Below, piece after piece: positions 25,101 through 37,200 of a stretch of 64,000 bases of DNA. Numbering within the stretch: the stretch's first letter is position 1; every line of letters starts with the position of its first letter. Position numbers and translations under genes: made by a program. The DNA comes from Holacanthus passer (Eukaryota > Chordata > Actinopteri > Pomacanthidae), in contig JAFREQ010000039.1 of NCBI GenBank assembly GCA_025331565.1, positions 3,534,001 to 3,598,000 on the forward strand, written 5' to 3'. The notes under the pieces are model-generated. The model worked only from the letters and a program-made list of their open reading frames with translations, made no database searches and was not told the origin of the DNA.

Positions 25101-26863
25101 TGCAGTCTAGATTGATATATTTTAGGGTAGTCTAAAATATCTAGACAACATGAATTAACTAAACATAGTCAGGAGGCAAGAGACACTACACAGTGACAAA
25201 CAATGCCAAATCTAATAATGATACAGGCCTAATTAAATAGTTTCACATTTTGGCAATTATACTGCAGTTTCTTTCAGAGCCAGGCTAGACGTCCCCCCTC
25301 CTCCTCCGGTTATAATGCTAATCTAATTGGCTGCTGCTGTCCAACACAAAATCTGGCAGAAATTTGACACAATTCTAAAATTAGTCTGAGGCAACAAATT
25401 AAGTATTTGAGTTTTTTAAAATGGGCTGAATCTGTACAGCCTAGTCGTGCTAACCTAACCTCTAACCACAATATGCCCTGAAAGCAACCCTAAGCCCAAA
25501 ATCATCCCCTTAAAAAACTGAGGGAAGGTCAACATCTAAGTTTAAAGACAAGGATACACTAAATACACTCAGGAAACAGATAATCTCACCAATTGCAAGG
25601 AAGAAGTTTTCATCCTGGTGGAAGAATAATGTGCCGTTTTCACATGCAAACACTTCAGTGGGACTCATCAACTCTAGGAAGCCCTGAAGAAAGAACAAGG
25701 GATCATCAGAGTGGGAAAAGGGAGGTGGACTGTGTATAAACATGAACATCCATCTGTATCAAATTGTGGTTTCATACATAAAACTGAAATGAAGAAGTAC
25801 CTTAGTGGCACTTGTTGGTTGCTCTAAGGGTCTCTGCCGGCCTCTGATTTGAATGAACTTTGTCCCTTAGAAGAACACATTTCATTTAGCATGTAATGAT
25901 CATTGATTCTAAGTAGATGAAATATATATTTAAAAAAAGTTAAAGATGCTTACGTGGGGTGATTTTTAAAGTCCATGCCTGAACAGAGCCTCCATACTTA
26001 AGTGTTAGTTTGTTTTCAACAGCTGGGGACATCGTCAGGGAGGTAACTTTACCTACCTTCCTGATGGATTTCAGTGCTGTGTCATTCAGCCATATGTTTC
26101 CATTTTGCCTGAAAGGATGGAAAATAATAAAGCTGCTGCTGCATCCCATTAAAAGCACATCTCTTAAAAGAGGTCATTTCATATTAAATAGAATCTGTTT
26201 AACGCTGCTTATCGGCACATGGACACATTTAGTAAAACTTCAGTTAATTAAACAGTTTTTCCTTTTACCAGCCACTCTTCAATTTAATATCCATCTGACA
26301 CACTTAGTGAGTTTGCCCAAGGTGCAATGTGTGGACAGAAGTTTGTGGACACTGCATACACTTTTTTGGTTGGGGGGCTGTTTTTCCCTCAATTCCAATT
26401 AAGGGAAATCTTCGGTCCAGATTTGCAGATTAGCAGAGAAACAATAACTTGTGTTTCTGTAAATGGAGTTTGGTCTGAGGTTCTCTTCACAGAGCAGAGA
26501 ACACACTTGATCAGACACAATGAAGCAATGAGTGAAATACTGTCAAAAACATCTTGTGTTTACCTTTCCAGAACATCGCCCTTGCTCACCCAGCATATTG
26601 AGAAGGAAATATCCTCACAACGTCCTGGAGGAAAATCAAAACTGTAACAAGCCGTACTTTATCTTAACTCAGTAATATGTCGGGTGCAGTGTGCTACTCA
26701 CCAAACAATATGATATGAGGTGCCAGTATGAAAAAGATGAAGCAGTTCCTGGAAATATAAAAGCTGATTACTCTGCTGAATTCAAGTGAGGTAGTTGATA
26801 TAAAAACAACTGTTGATACTTATCTTCTTACATTTTCTGTATAATTCCAGTAAAGGACAGCAT
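16941..26863 (-). CDS. FN3(x4)-SEA-EGF-ZP transmembrane protein, uromodulin-like-1 type (19 exons, ~1029 aa)
   Basis: Exons in transcript order: 26863-26832, 26748-26702, 26624-26564, 26108-25954, 25865-25801, 25683-25590, 24976-24713, 24094-23801, 23098-22847, 21868-21554, 21356-21235, 20507-20288, 20199-20044, 19573-19383, 19121-18970, 18875-18618, 18200-18047, 17599-17467, 17065-16941. All are GT-AG and 3090 nt stay in frame. Domains: signal peptide (NCFIFFILAPHIILFG), an unrecognised region at about 28-151, FN3-like domains at 152-240, 240-338, 338-422 and 422-527 (one exon each, phase 1-1), SEA 527-641 without a GSVVV cleavage motif, EGF 641-693 (CVNTLGSYTCVC), ZP 693 to about 945, furin-like RSRR|S at 951-955, and a transmembrane helix at about 995-1015 with a short basic tail. 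ZP proteins polymerise into extracellular filaments after cleavage near such a site. The domain set fits UMODL1, but orthology is not proven. Confidence 0.85.
17830..17930. mobile_element. MITE fragment (TTTTACTTAAAG type)
   Basis: CATTTTGCTAATTATACTTATGC, then ACTTTTACTTAAAGGAGGAGG, resembles part of the common teleost element rich in TACTTTTACTTAAGTA. A longer relative lies at 33370-33570. It lies in an intron of the ZP gene. Confidence 0.35.
19125..19155. repeat. (CA)15 microsatellite against the ZP exon 15 acceptor
   Basis: An uninterrupted CA tract on the plus strand, so TG in the transcript, ending about 4 bases before the acceptor at 19122. The 3' splice site of this intron therefore reads (TG)n-AACAG instead of a normal polypyrimidine tract. 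Confidence 0.85.
20705..21010 (+). repeat. Dispersed repeat B, copy in ZP gene intron
   Basis: It contains the module CATGCTAACAATGCTAACATG, then TCATTAGTTTTGCAGGG, and ATTCATCCTCTGTGGACCATGAACATC followed by AATTTCATGACCATC. The same modules recur at 30655-30800, 34880-35425, 42560-43015, 45840-46070 and 58395-58625. The class is unknown; it looks like a common teleost non-autonomous element. Confidence 0.55.
22377..22792 (+). mobile_element. Tc1-like DNA transposon remnant
   Basis: The left end ACAGTACCAGTCAAAAGTTT… followed by ACACACCTTCTCATTCAAT is the terminal inverted repeat of a widespread fish Tc1-like family. After a large internal deletion, the text reads GATTGAGAGGATGCCGACAG…, the C-terminal end of the transposase (IERMP then CKAAIKAKGG), then the AT-rich 3' part. 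The right inverted repeat is missing. It is non-autonomous and lies between FN3 exons 9 and 10 of the ZP gene, ending about 55 bases from exon 9. Confidence 0.7.
24325..24480 (+). mobile_element. MITE-like element (AGCTGAAACAATTAGTTAAC type)
   Basis: GAGCTGAAACAATTAGTTAA, then CAATAGAAAAAATCAGTCAGC and AACAATTTTGATGGCAATGG, follows the order of a common teleost AGCTGAAACGATTAGTCGA MITE. Only the left half is clear. It lies in an intron of the ZP gene. Confidence 0.5.
26290..26420 (+). repeat. Possible DNA-transposon end in ZP gene intron
   Basis: AATGTGTGGACAGAAGTTTGTGGAC followed by GGTTGGGGGCTGTTTTTCCCTC-like text and AAGGGAAATCTTC resembles internal sequence of fish Tc1-like elements. The match is from memory and weak, and no inverted repeats were located. 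Confidence 0.25.
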
Positions 26864-28214
26864 GTTGTGTTTATTAAAGTCAAGGCTTGGCTGGAAATGA
26901 CAGACACCTAATGAGGGACAGGTGTGTGCTGCCTTCACTCACCTGCTCAAACTCAAGTCCCTGGAGGTCCTTTGTTTTCCTATTAATAGCCATGCCATAC
27001 ATTTTAGTCTCTAATACTGATATCAATACTTTCAGAATTGTTGTGGCAACCTCATGAAGAACACACCACTTTCAAAATGATTAATAAAAAAATTGCTTTG
27101 CTTTTTCCTTAACAACTGATAGTCGCAAAAGCCACATTTCATTTCATTTGTTCTGTGCTATCTTCCAACATGGTGGTCTAAATACCGTTGATGTGTTAAT
27201 GTTAATTTTATACGGTAGTTTAAAAAAAAAAAAAAAAAAATTCTCAATTTGGAAAAAAATGTCACATTTAATGAGCTTTCTAAACACCACCTTAGGTTGA
27301 TAAAATTCCCAGAAACAAGCATAGTCCTTGAAAGTAGCAACGACCCCAGTGATAATGTTCCAGTATATTAGCAGATTGTCAATGAAAAAGGACTGGAGAT
27401 ATTCCAGCAATTTAGTATTTCACCTCCATTAAGCTGGGAGACTTTTGAGAGACAAAAGGACGGTCGAAACTGATGCAGCAGAGGCAGAGAAAACTTTTAT
27501 AATCTTGTATAAGTCAAACTCCAAAAACACTGGATCCTAAATTTAGTGTCCTCACATCAGAGATTATGGTTTTAGTTTAGTTGTCAGCAGAAAAAAAACA
27601 TAAATTTTTTTTTTCCCGTCTGTGTGAATGTGCCTCTATCATGACTCCTCAAAATAATTTTTGGGACACCCATGGGAATCACTAGTGCACATTGTGCTGC
27701 AGAAGGCCTGTAGGTGGTGGTGTGCACCTTAATGAAATTTGCAGTCGACCATCTGCAATATAGAAGTACACAAATAATTGTATTTGTTTTAATTAAACAT
27801 CCGGAACTGATAAACCCGAATGGTGAGAAACGGATTAAAAAAACAGCAACAAACATGTTTTCCCTCACAAAGCCTGCTTGACTTATCCTTCTTAACCTTC
27901 TGCGAGGCTGTGATTACATTAAGCAAAGGAAAGACGACTTGTCCTCTATTAGTGATCCTGCATTACACTGTCCGTGCCCAGCTCCTCAGGGTTTACTGGA
28001 TGCCATTCACCAATCAGACAGAGCAGCTTTTGTCTGATGAATCTTATCAAGCAACCAGCCAAATTAGAATCACAAGTATGCACAATCTGTGGAGAGTTCC
28101 AGGCTGCAGGCTTGCGGGGGCTGCAACACTTCTACCTCTGCTCGAGCGTAATTCAAGTCAAATCATGATCTGAGCAGCAGGGTCTGGGGAAGTATAAGAG
28201 TATTCTAATGCAAT
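26864..28214. other. Divergent intergenic region between the ZP and esterase genes
   Basis: About 1.35 kb separates two genes transcribed away from each other, so both promoters should be here. A19 occupies 27222-27240. GTATAAGAG at 28191-28199 lies only about 20 bases from the esterase ATG, too close for an ordinary TATA box unless the leader is nearly absent. No other promoter motif stands out. Confidence 0.4.
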
Positions 28215-31200
28215 ATGGAGAGCTGGCTCTGTTTGCTGCTGCTGTGCACACTAAGTTTAGTGCTGGCCTCTGGAGAGGTGACGAAAAATGATGATGACAT
28301 CGACCTTGTCAGCTTTCTGAGAAGTATCTACCCCGGGCTGCTGGTGAGAGACGAGCCGTTCATCATCGACGGAGACTCGGAGATAAACTCCCTCAAGGAG
28401 CTGGGACGTCCTGAGGTCCTCTCAATCACAGAGCAAACCAAGGACAAACCAGTCAATCAGGATACAAATGGGCCTCCTGGACCTGTGGTGTTAACCAAAG
28501 ACGGCCAGATCAAGGGGGTTACGGTGGATAAGGCCCATATATTCTATGGAATACGGTATGCTGATCCACCTGTTGGCGCTTACCGCTGGAAGCCCCCCAG
28601 ACCTGTGAGCCCCTGGCCGGGGGTTTATAACGCCTCCTTCCCCAGGGCAGCATGTGTGCAGGCGTGCAGTGGACCCATCGCTGCAGAGTGTCCTCAGACA
28701 GTAAGGAACAATGAATTGAATGTTTTCACGATATTTCACTTACTAACACGCTTGCATTTTTGTTGTTTTTGCACAGAACAACTCACCGTGAGTGCAACAG
28801 TAAACTACACCTTCCCTTGTTAGGTCGCCAACATTAAAGAAGACAGTTGTACAAAGACAGAAAAGGGACCGAGTGCTTTAAAAAAAAAAGATGAAAGTTT
28901 TAGTCGTAAACCGTCAAAGTCAAAGATGTCATGGCACCATAAATCTAATTGATAGTGGAGTGTGAGCAAAGTCATGGCTGTATTTCAAGAACTGGATTAT
29001 GGACTTATGTCTGTTCATTCCAATAAAAGTTGTACAGCCAGTGTATACTAAATGAACTATTGACCTTTAATTGAACAAAAACTGAACATTTCCTCTAATG
29101 TCCCATAAAGGTCAGCGAGGACTGTCTGTACCTCAACATATTTGTCCCTGCGGATGTGAACTTCAGCTCGCCTCTGCGGAGCCCCCTGCCCGTCATGGTG
29201 TGGATCCATGGTGGGGATTTCATCGCCGGCTCGGCCTCCAAGCCGCTGTACGATGGACGCTTCATAAGCAACTTCACCCACACTGTTGTTGTAAACCTGG
29301 AGTACAGACTGGGTGAGAAAGTTAGGCACTAATAACCTTATATATATTTATGCATACTTATGTATATTCACCATTTTTCTTAGTAAGGATGAACTTAAAC
29401 GTTGGAGTTGGTTTGGTCAAGGTAACAAGCAGGGATCTCGTGGACAACATTAATCTCTTAGCTAAAATAATGGTGTGTTTATTGTGGAGTGCATATTAGC
29501 GTGCCTGTGTGTGAGACAGTATCTGGCTGGATAATGTGTGCGTGTCATTATTTTAAATGACTGAGCCTGTTGGTAATTACTCTGCTTTCCTGCGAGACTG
29601 AAAACAGTAGCAGATATACATGAACGGTAATTTGGAGGAAATGAATGTCTCGCTGGAGTCAATTACGTCTAACTGATCATGTGAATTGGTGCATGATTTA
29701 AGGTGCCTTTGGCTTCCTTGTGTCGGGCAAGGACCCTCACACCTCAGCTGCAGGGAATTATGGGATCTTGGACCAGCAGGCCGCCCTTGTTTGGATCCAA
29801 CGGAACATTGCGGCGTTCGGAGGTGATCCCAGCAAGGCAAGCACACACACGGACACACACACACACACACACACACCTAGGCTAATTATCCAGAGAGAGG
29901 TCATACAGTGCACTTTTTGAACACTATTTAGTTTCCTAACCTTAAAGGGACATCTCTTTATATGCTGCATTTTCATTTTTTCAAGATCGCAATACAGTGT
30001 GGTAGGTTTTCCAAAGGTTATAAAGACATGCACAAATCTGACATTTCCTTCAAAGCACGGTGCAGATAAATATAAAATGTATAAGATTAAAGAGGAAAAT
30101 TGAGGGGAGGGATCACAAATTGACATCACAGCTGTTGACAGAGCAAGTCATAAAATTTGATGATGTTAAGTTCATGAAATAAATGGAATGAAATTAAATT
30201 ATTTTTTCAGTTGACAGAGGACCAACGCTACATTCAATTCACTTAAAAACCTGTATCTATCATTTAATGTTTCTAAATTCAAACATGGTGTAAAAAGTCT
30301 CCAAAATCTCAGGTGGCAAATGTTGATTAAGAAAAGATGTCACCCAGCACAGTATATTGCCAACCCTGAGATTGAAGACCAGTGTTACACAGTGACTCTG
30401 TATATCAGTGGGTCCTAACCTGGGGGTCATGGTCCCCATGGGGTTCATATATCTCTGCTGCACAAATTAAGATTACTGTAAGTATTGGAGAGTTTTATCT
30501 TTTTAGAACACTAACAAATATTTTAATTATTTTCTAATCAATACGAGAAGGGAACACCACTTCAGTTCAACTGCTTGCAACACATAGACATATGCAAACT
30601 GTGATGGGGACATGATTCATGACTGGGTCACAAGCAAGAAACAATGTTGCAGACATTTATGGTTCCCAGATGATGAATCCTAGCAGGTCAATGTTTTCTC
30701 CTATCCAGTGAAATACCTCAACATCTACTTGATGGATCGGAAGCAAATGTTTTCAAGACGTTCATGGTTTCCAGATGATGGGTGACATATATTTAATATA
30801 CATTTCATAATCGAAATGGTAAATGTCCCTGTTGTGGGACTAATAAAGGAATATCTTACCTTATATTAAATATGACAGACAGATTGGAAAACAAGTACGC
30901 TGTGTGCCACTAACAGACATTAACAGAAAGGATTTCTGGTTAGTGAAGTTCAAACTGCTTTCATTTCAACTTCCTTCATACAAAGCTGCTGATTGCAGAT
31001 TTACATACCAAGCCTTTGTGTTGTGTTGTTTGTCAGGTGACGTTATTTGGGGAGAGTGCAGGCGCTCAGTCAGTGAGTCTTCACCTGATGATCCAGAGCA
31101 GCAAGCCTCTGTTTAAACAGGCCATCCTGCAGAGTTTGCCCTTCTCCATCCCTCTGAAGACCAGGTGAGGGACCATCGGCTCAGGTTGATATTGTTATTT

Positions 31201-34200
31201 GATGTGCAGCTGATTTGTGCCTGGCTGAAGATTAAAAAAAATATTATGGACTCAAAGAGCTGTCAATTTTTTTTTCTTTTTGTATTCAGACCTCATGGGA
31301 ATGTCCCCTGCCTGCTTACACACAACTTCAGACTTAACCGTGATTTTGTTTCTCTCCGTCACTTCACCAGACACGACGCCCTGAAGCTGGGAAAGAACTT
31401 TGCTAAACAGACCAACTGCTCCGTGAGCGACATCGTCTGCCTGCTGTCTCTCACTCCACAGGCCGTCCTGGCTGCCCAGATGAAAACAAGTAGGGCGCCA
31501 CAATCACCAGCCTACGCTCACCAAATTTAGAGCAACACTCAGGGCTGCCCACACACTTACATAAGAAGGCAGGATATAGTATGTTTATCTGCAAAAGATG
31601 ATGAAAAACATCTTTATCCTGAGCGACATATTGGAAAACAAAATCATGACAACTGAGGAATAGTGGGCCTCTGAAGGGACAATTAGAGGGATTTTGCAGC
31701 CTCACAGCACAAAATGAATGTATTATACAGTATCTGCCAGGTTGACAGGGTTATTGATCAGTATCATTGCCTCAGTGATTACATCATCAGCTCCTGCTCT
31801 CTGCCTGTCTGAACTCACTTTCAGGCTCCAAAATCTAAAATAAAAAATGCATGCGGCCTTTCAGCTCTGATGGCTTAAGAAAGAGACAAAACATCTTATC
31901 TGAAGCAGGTTTATTACAACAGTATTTTGCAACTCCATCTACTTCTTCATGTCTGACATTTGCTCTTAATTATGAAATCAAACCGTGGAAAATCAAACAA
32001 TATTTTCCATCTGACTGATGTTTTTTGATCTCAGGTTCCAAGATTGTGAACCCCTTCAGGTTCCTGGAGGTTTTTGAGACGTGGGGTCCGTACATTGATG
32101 GGGGATTAATAAAAGAGCAAGCTGTTACTGCCTTCCAGAAGGGCCACTGGCAGAAAGAGAAGTCTGTGCTGCTTGGTAAGAAGACACACACACACACACA
32201 CACATTATAAAGCCGCCTCAAAAAATAATTTACTTGAGTATTTACCATTTTCATACCGCTTTACACTTCTACTCCCTTATATTTATCTTACTGCTGTTAT
32301 CACTTTGCATATTTGAAATACAAAACCTGTGTTGAGCTCACTATATAATATATAATGCATTTGTAATGACCATAGGCCATGGCAAATAAAGGCTGGGAGC
32401 AATGTGTGAAGGGAAAGGGCAGGCACACACATTGTTAGAGATCAAACAGACCAGCAGTCATGGTTGGATTAAATTGCCGTGGGGCTGAGGGCTAAAGTGA
32501 GTTTATAGGGTCCTAATCAGACTCCTCACACTCCCTTTTGTTGGTTATGATTTGATTAGTTGTGATTATTATTATTAATTCTAAATATTCAAATATTTAA
32601 AAATATGCACCACGAAAGCATAAGCATAAGCTCATTTGCTTTCTGGTAGACAGTTAGATGGGAACATAGTTACCACTCTTACACCTGTCTGGTAAACATA
32701 AGGCTACAGGCAGCAGCTGGTTACCTAACATAAAGACTGGACACAGGGAAACAACTGTGCAATACAAAAATTACAAGAAGCGTGGTTGTTGGATGCATTG
32801 AAAATGTGGGTAGTCCGATCTAATGGGGGTCTGTGCCCCCACCCAAAAAATTTTTATAATGTAATTTCATACAGAGGAAGTGGAAGACATTAAAAAGACA
32901 AAAATACAGAGATTGATTTGATGACTAATTCAAAACCATCTTTGATAATAACCACTCATTGTTTATTCAAACTTGAGGATCTCTTTACACTCCCAAACAG
33001 TTGCAATTTCTGTTAAAAGAATTTCTTTAACGTTATCAAGTCAGTGAGTAAAGTGAAGAGGACGACTACAATGCCCCTGTGCATTGTTCAATAAAGTACA
33101 TTCATCTTCCAACCATTCCTGCTACTATGAAGAACCACCAGGACCTAGATTTAGATTGTTGGCTAATTAACGTGGTGGTTTGTTTAGACACACACATTTT
33201 TACACACATGGCACTGCTACTGACAAGCGTGCCACGTAAATATTTAAGGCATCACTTTTTGACAAAAGGCATTGATATAACAACCATCTGCCTTCTTTCA
33301 TGAAAACGGTCTTGAATTCATAAATAGTATAAGTTTGAGGAGTGTGTGTGAGCAACAACACCAATAATACTAAATAATTTTAAAAAGTGGGTGGGACTTG
33401 TCTCACTGATTGACAAAAAGCACTTTACTTTTATAATCTGAGTACATTTTGCTGATAATACTTTTGTGCTTTTATTTACCATTTTGAATGCAGGACTTTT
33501 ACGTGTAATAGAGTACTTATACAGTGTGGTATTTCTGCTATTACTGAATAGTTTTTCCACCATTGTTCAAACTGATATTCTGTAAATCTTGACTAGAATT
33601 TGACTATTTGCACTGCTCGGCCTAACAAAGCAGAGTTCCAGAATTGAATATCTGCAAAAACATTGTGGAAGTAAAATGAGTTAATCTCATCTCCATGTTT
33701 GATTTTACACAAATTATCTTTACCAACCATTCATTCTGGCATTATTGGGCCTGGAGAGTAACCTCTGGATTCCCTTTGGTTCTCATTATAACAAACTTTG
33801 ATGTGAAAATAAGATCATAACAAAACTGAAGGCAAGGTTCACTGTGGAAAAAAAAAGTAATACATGCTTTCTAGGAAACTGAGCAGCCGAGTGAATCAAG
33901 GTGAAAGCTGAAGCCTAATTACTTGGTGTGAAATTGCTCACAATCAGAGGTAAATATGTTGAAGAAGGATTTTTAAACTTGAAGACAATCAGACAAGGTT
34001 GTGCAAAATGAGTAACAAGAAAAGCTGGAGGCAACACAGAAGTCTACTCGCTTGATTGGACTGAGGCTCTGTTTTCCGTCCTGCAGGTACGACCTCAGAA
34101 GAGGGCGTGATCTTTGTGTATGGCGTCTTCAACAAGCCGGTGTCTGCAGTGGAGAGCACCGTGTACATCACCGCCATCTTTAAACAGCACGCTCTGAAGA

Positions 34201-37200
34201 TCTTGCACAAGTACCTGCCCCTGTACAAAGACGCTGACCGACGGGACATGCTCGCTCAGGTGAGAGGAGCTCAGTCCAGTCCTTTCAGTTTCAGCACTAT
34301 ACACACATTTTAGCGAGAGCTGTCTTAGGGCCTAGATTAATCTCATTTGTTGAGTTATTTGTCAGGTGAACCACAGGGGGCTGAGCCGAAGAAGATTTAT
34401 TTCAGTGATAATGCCTAAACATCTTTGATTATGTATGAGTATAAAAGAGTTTACGGGTGGAGGACAAATTACTCTCACAAACCACTGACATTTAAAACAA
34501 TGAATCTCACTCATCCCATTGAAAGCTGAGTGCTGAGCCTAATATATGGGGGAAAAAAGTTTGTCCTGCTGCCACTGGTTGTCCATAATGCATACATTTC
34601 CATGGCTGTTTTCCTGCACACAAGAGTGACACAAAAATATCACATAATAGAGTTTTGGTTTGGTTTAAATATTCATTGGATCTGATTTAAATGTACATAA
34701 AATTTGCTACAGATATTTTTTCCAACAACATGGTAAACATTACCCTCTAAACATTTTAACACGGTTATTGTGAACACATTAGAATATCAATACCAATCAG
34801 AACAGATAGATCAGAATACTTTTAGGGGACCAGTGTGCATTTGTACAAAATTTTAATAGTTGTTCAGGCAAAGGCCAAAATCCAGCTGCCATAGCCTCGT
34901 CCTTCGTGTTCTCCAGAGGATAAACCTGACCCCTAAATTTTCCTGTACCGCCACCACAGGGTTGTTTGTGAGAATTATCACACTGTAGGATAGATTTCAA
35001 TGAAATATGATTCATGATGAGATCCATGATGAAGCCTAATGATTTTTGGTAATTCCCTGACTTTTCATCTTGTGTCACAAACAGGTCAAATTTATCACTT
35101 ATCCAATGATGTGTCCCTACATCTATTTGATAGATATAGATTAAATTTCATGATGTTCATGGTTCCCAGACAAGTGCTAATGACTTTGATGATCCTTTTT
35201 CATCCTGTTTCTGACCAAACACCTGCAAACCATTCTCAGTCATCCTCAGCTGAATGTGTGTGAAGTGTTTGTTTGTTTGTTTGTTTTTGCTAATTAGCTG
35301 ACGTCATCATGCAAACATATGTAAATAAGATGGTCAGCATCACCATGTTATCATTTTCAGCGTGGGGCGTTAGCATGCCGATGTTAGCCGCTAGCATGGC
35401 TGCAGACTCTTGGTCTTGTTTATCAGTCAGATTGATCGCAGGGTGTTGAGTTTTAAGCTGTGAAAACACAGAGGTGGAACAGCTCATGATGACACAGCAG
35501 AGGAAGAGCGCCTCCGGTGGTTTTCTCCCGGTCGCTTTGATGCGAAGTGCAAGGTGGCGGCCTCAGGGAGCTGCAGGGGGTCAGGAGGTCACACTCTTGG
35601 ACAAATTTAGTTTTCAGTCACAGTTCAAGGTGTAGCAGAGAGACAGTGGAGTCACAACCATAGCCTGCCTGTCTATATATATGTACACACACACACACAC
35701 ATCTATTCATAGAGGACACTGTGACTGGTTGTAGATTCTTAGTCTTGTTGGGAAACAGGAGAAAATTTCTTCAGGTTCAAAATTATAGCCACTATGTCAT
35801 CACTGTTCCCCCCCTCAAGCTTCCCTTCAAATATACTGTGTATTTTTTATTCAAAACCTCACTGTGAGGAAGTGCAGCTGATTTGTCACACAGGCATGAG
35901 CAGGGATAATGAAAAGCAGCGATTGAAAACGCGACAATAAAAAAACACGCGTGCCTGCAACCTTGAGACGGTGTTTTCAAGAGACTGGAGGCATGTGATC
36001 AAAAGTCACTTAAGAGCTTGTGTTTCCTCCGCTGCAGGACACTCCTGCTTAAGCGTCGAGGCATTAAAGTTCATAGAGAAATCTTCAGTCCATGGAAGGC
36101 AAAGTTAGTGAGGCGAGCTACTTTTGATCACAGGAAAAGCGTGTATAATTAATATTCTTCCACCATCAAGAAAGTGTCATCCAGTTTCCAGCTGGCTAAC
36201 ATTTAGACAGTCTAATTTGTGAGAAACTTCATAATGAATGCACTGAAAATAGTGAAGTAGCTTGTGTGAAAAGGGCAAAAAAATATAGGCCGCATTTTCG
36301 CTGTGACCTGTATTTCAAGAGCTTTGTTCTCTTCCATATTTTTCTCACACTCAAACTCAGACACAGCCCCCCCCCACACACACACTCAAACACACACATG
36401 CATCAATAAGCACCCATTCAGTGGCTTTGCGAGGTGGGCAGTCGTGCATGGATCGATGTCCTACCCAGCCAGAGCTCGGTGTAACGAGGACCCAGCTGTC
36501 TCCTGTGCTCCCTCCAGCTTCTCTACGCCTAACGAGCCTGATGGGGAATTGAAAACTGCTGTGATTTGGAAAAAAAATGCCACATTTCCCCCCAGATGAA
36601 GGCAGTTAATACTTTATCACCATGATCTCCATCATTCAGACTTTACAGACTTCAGTGTTGCTCCTGACACAGCTCCTCTCGTTTGCCTACAGAGGGAGCT
36701 ACAACTCCAGTTTTTTTCAGCGTCTCCAACACAGTTTTTCTCCTCCATCATTTATATATGATGAAGCATGTGGACTGACCGGAGTTTGTCTGTTTGAGAT
36801 TCAGCCCATCTAAGAAGCGACTCGTCTCTCATTAACATCTACAGTGACGGGAGGGATCAGCCGAGGAATCACACATGAAGTGCAAGACAGAGACGGCTGG
36901 CTGCGGGAGGAACACTGCCTGGGTGACTTGACACCCCATTTGTATTCATGAGGGTAGATTAGATATTAGAAAAACCTGTCAGTATAGAGTAATGCGATTG
37001 AAAATCATCACAAACTAGTGTGTGCAAAATGATTCTAAAGTCTAAAAGCTGAACATTTTAACCTCCATGAATGTAGAATGTATTGGTGACCTATTGCTTA
37101 GACTGCATTTGTTTTAGCTGCTTGTACTTAATATACTGGCAACCAAGCATAATATTGAACAATATTATTAACATTTTAACAAATGTTTAAAGCTGTGCTT

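Noticed and set aside
28191..28199. GTATAAGAG as a TATA box for the esterase gene
   Set aside because: It is only about 20 bases before the ATG, so transcription would start at or past the start codon.
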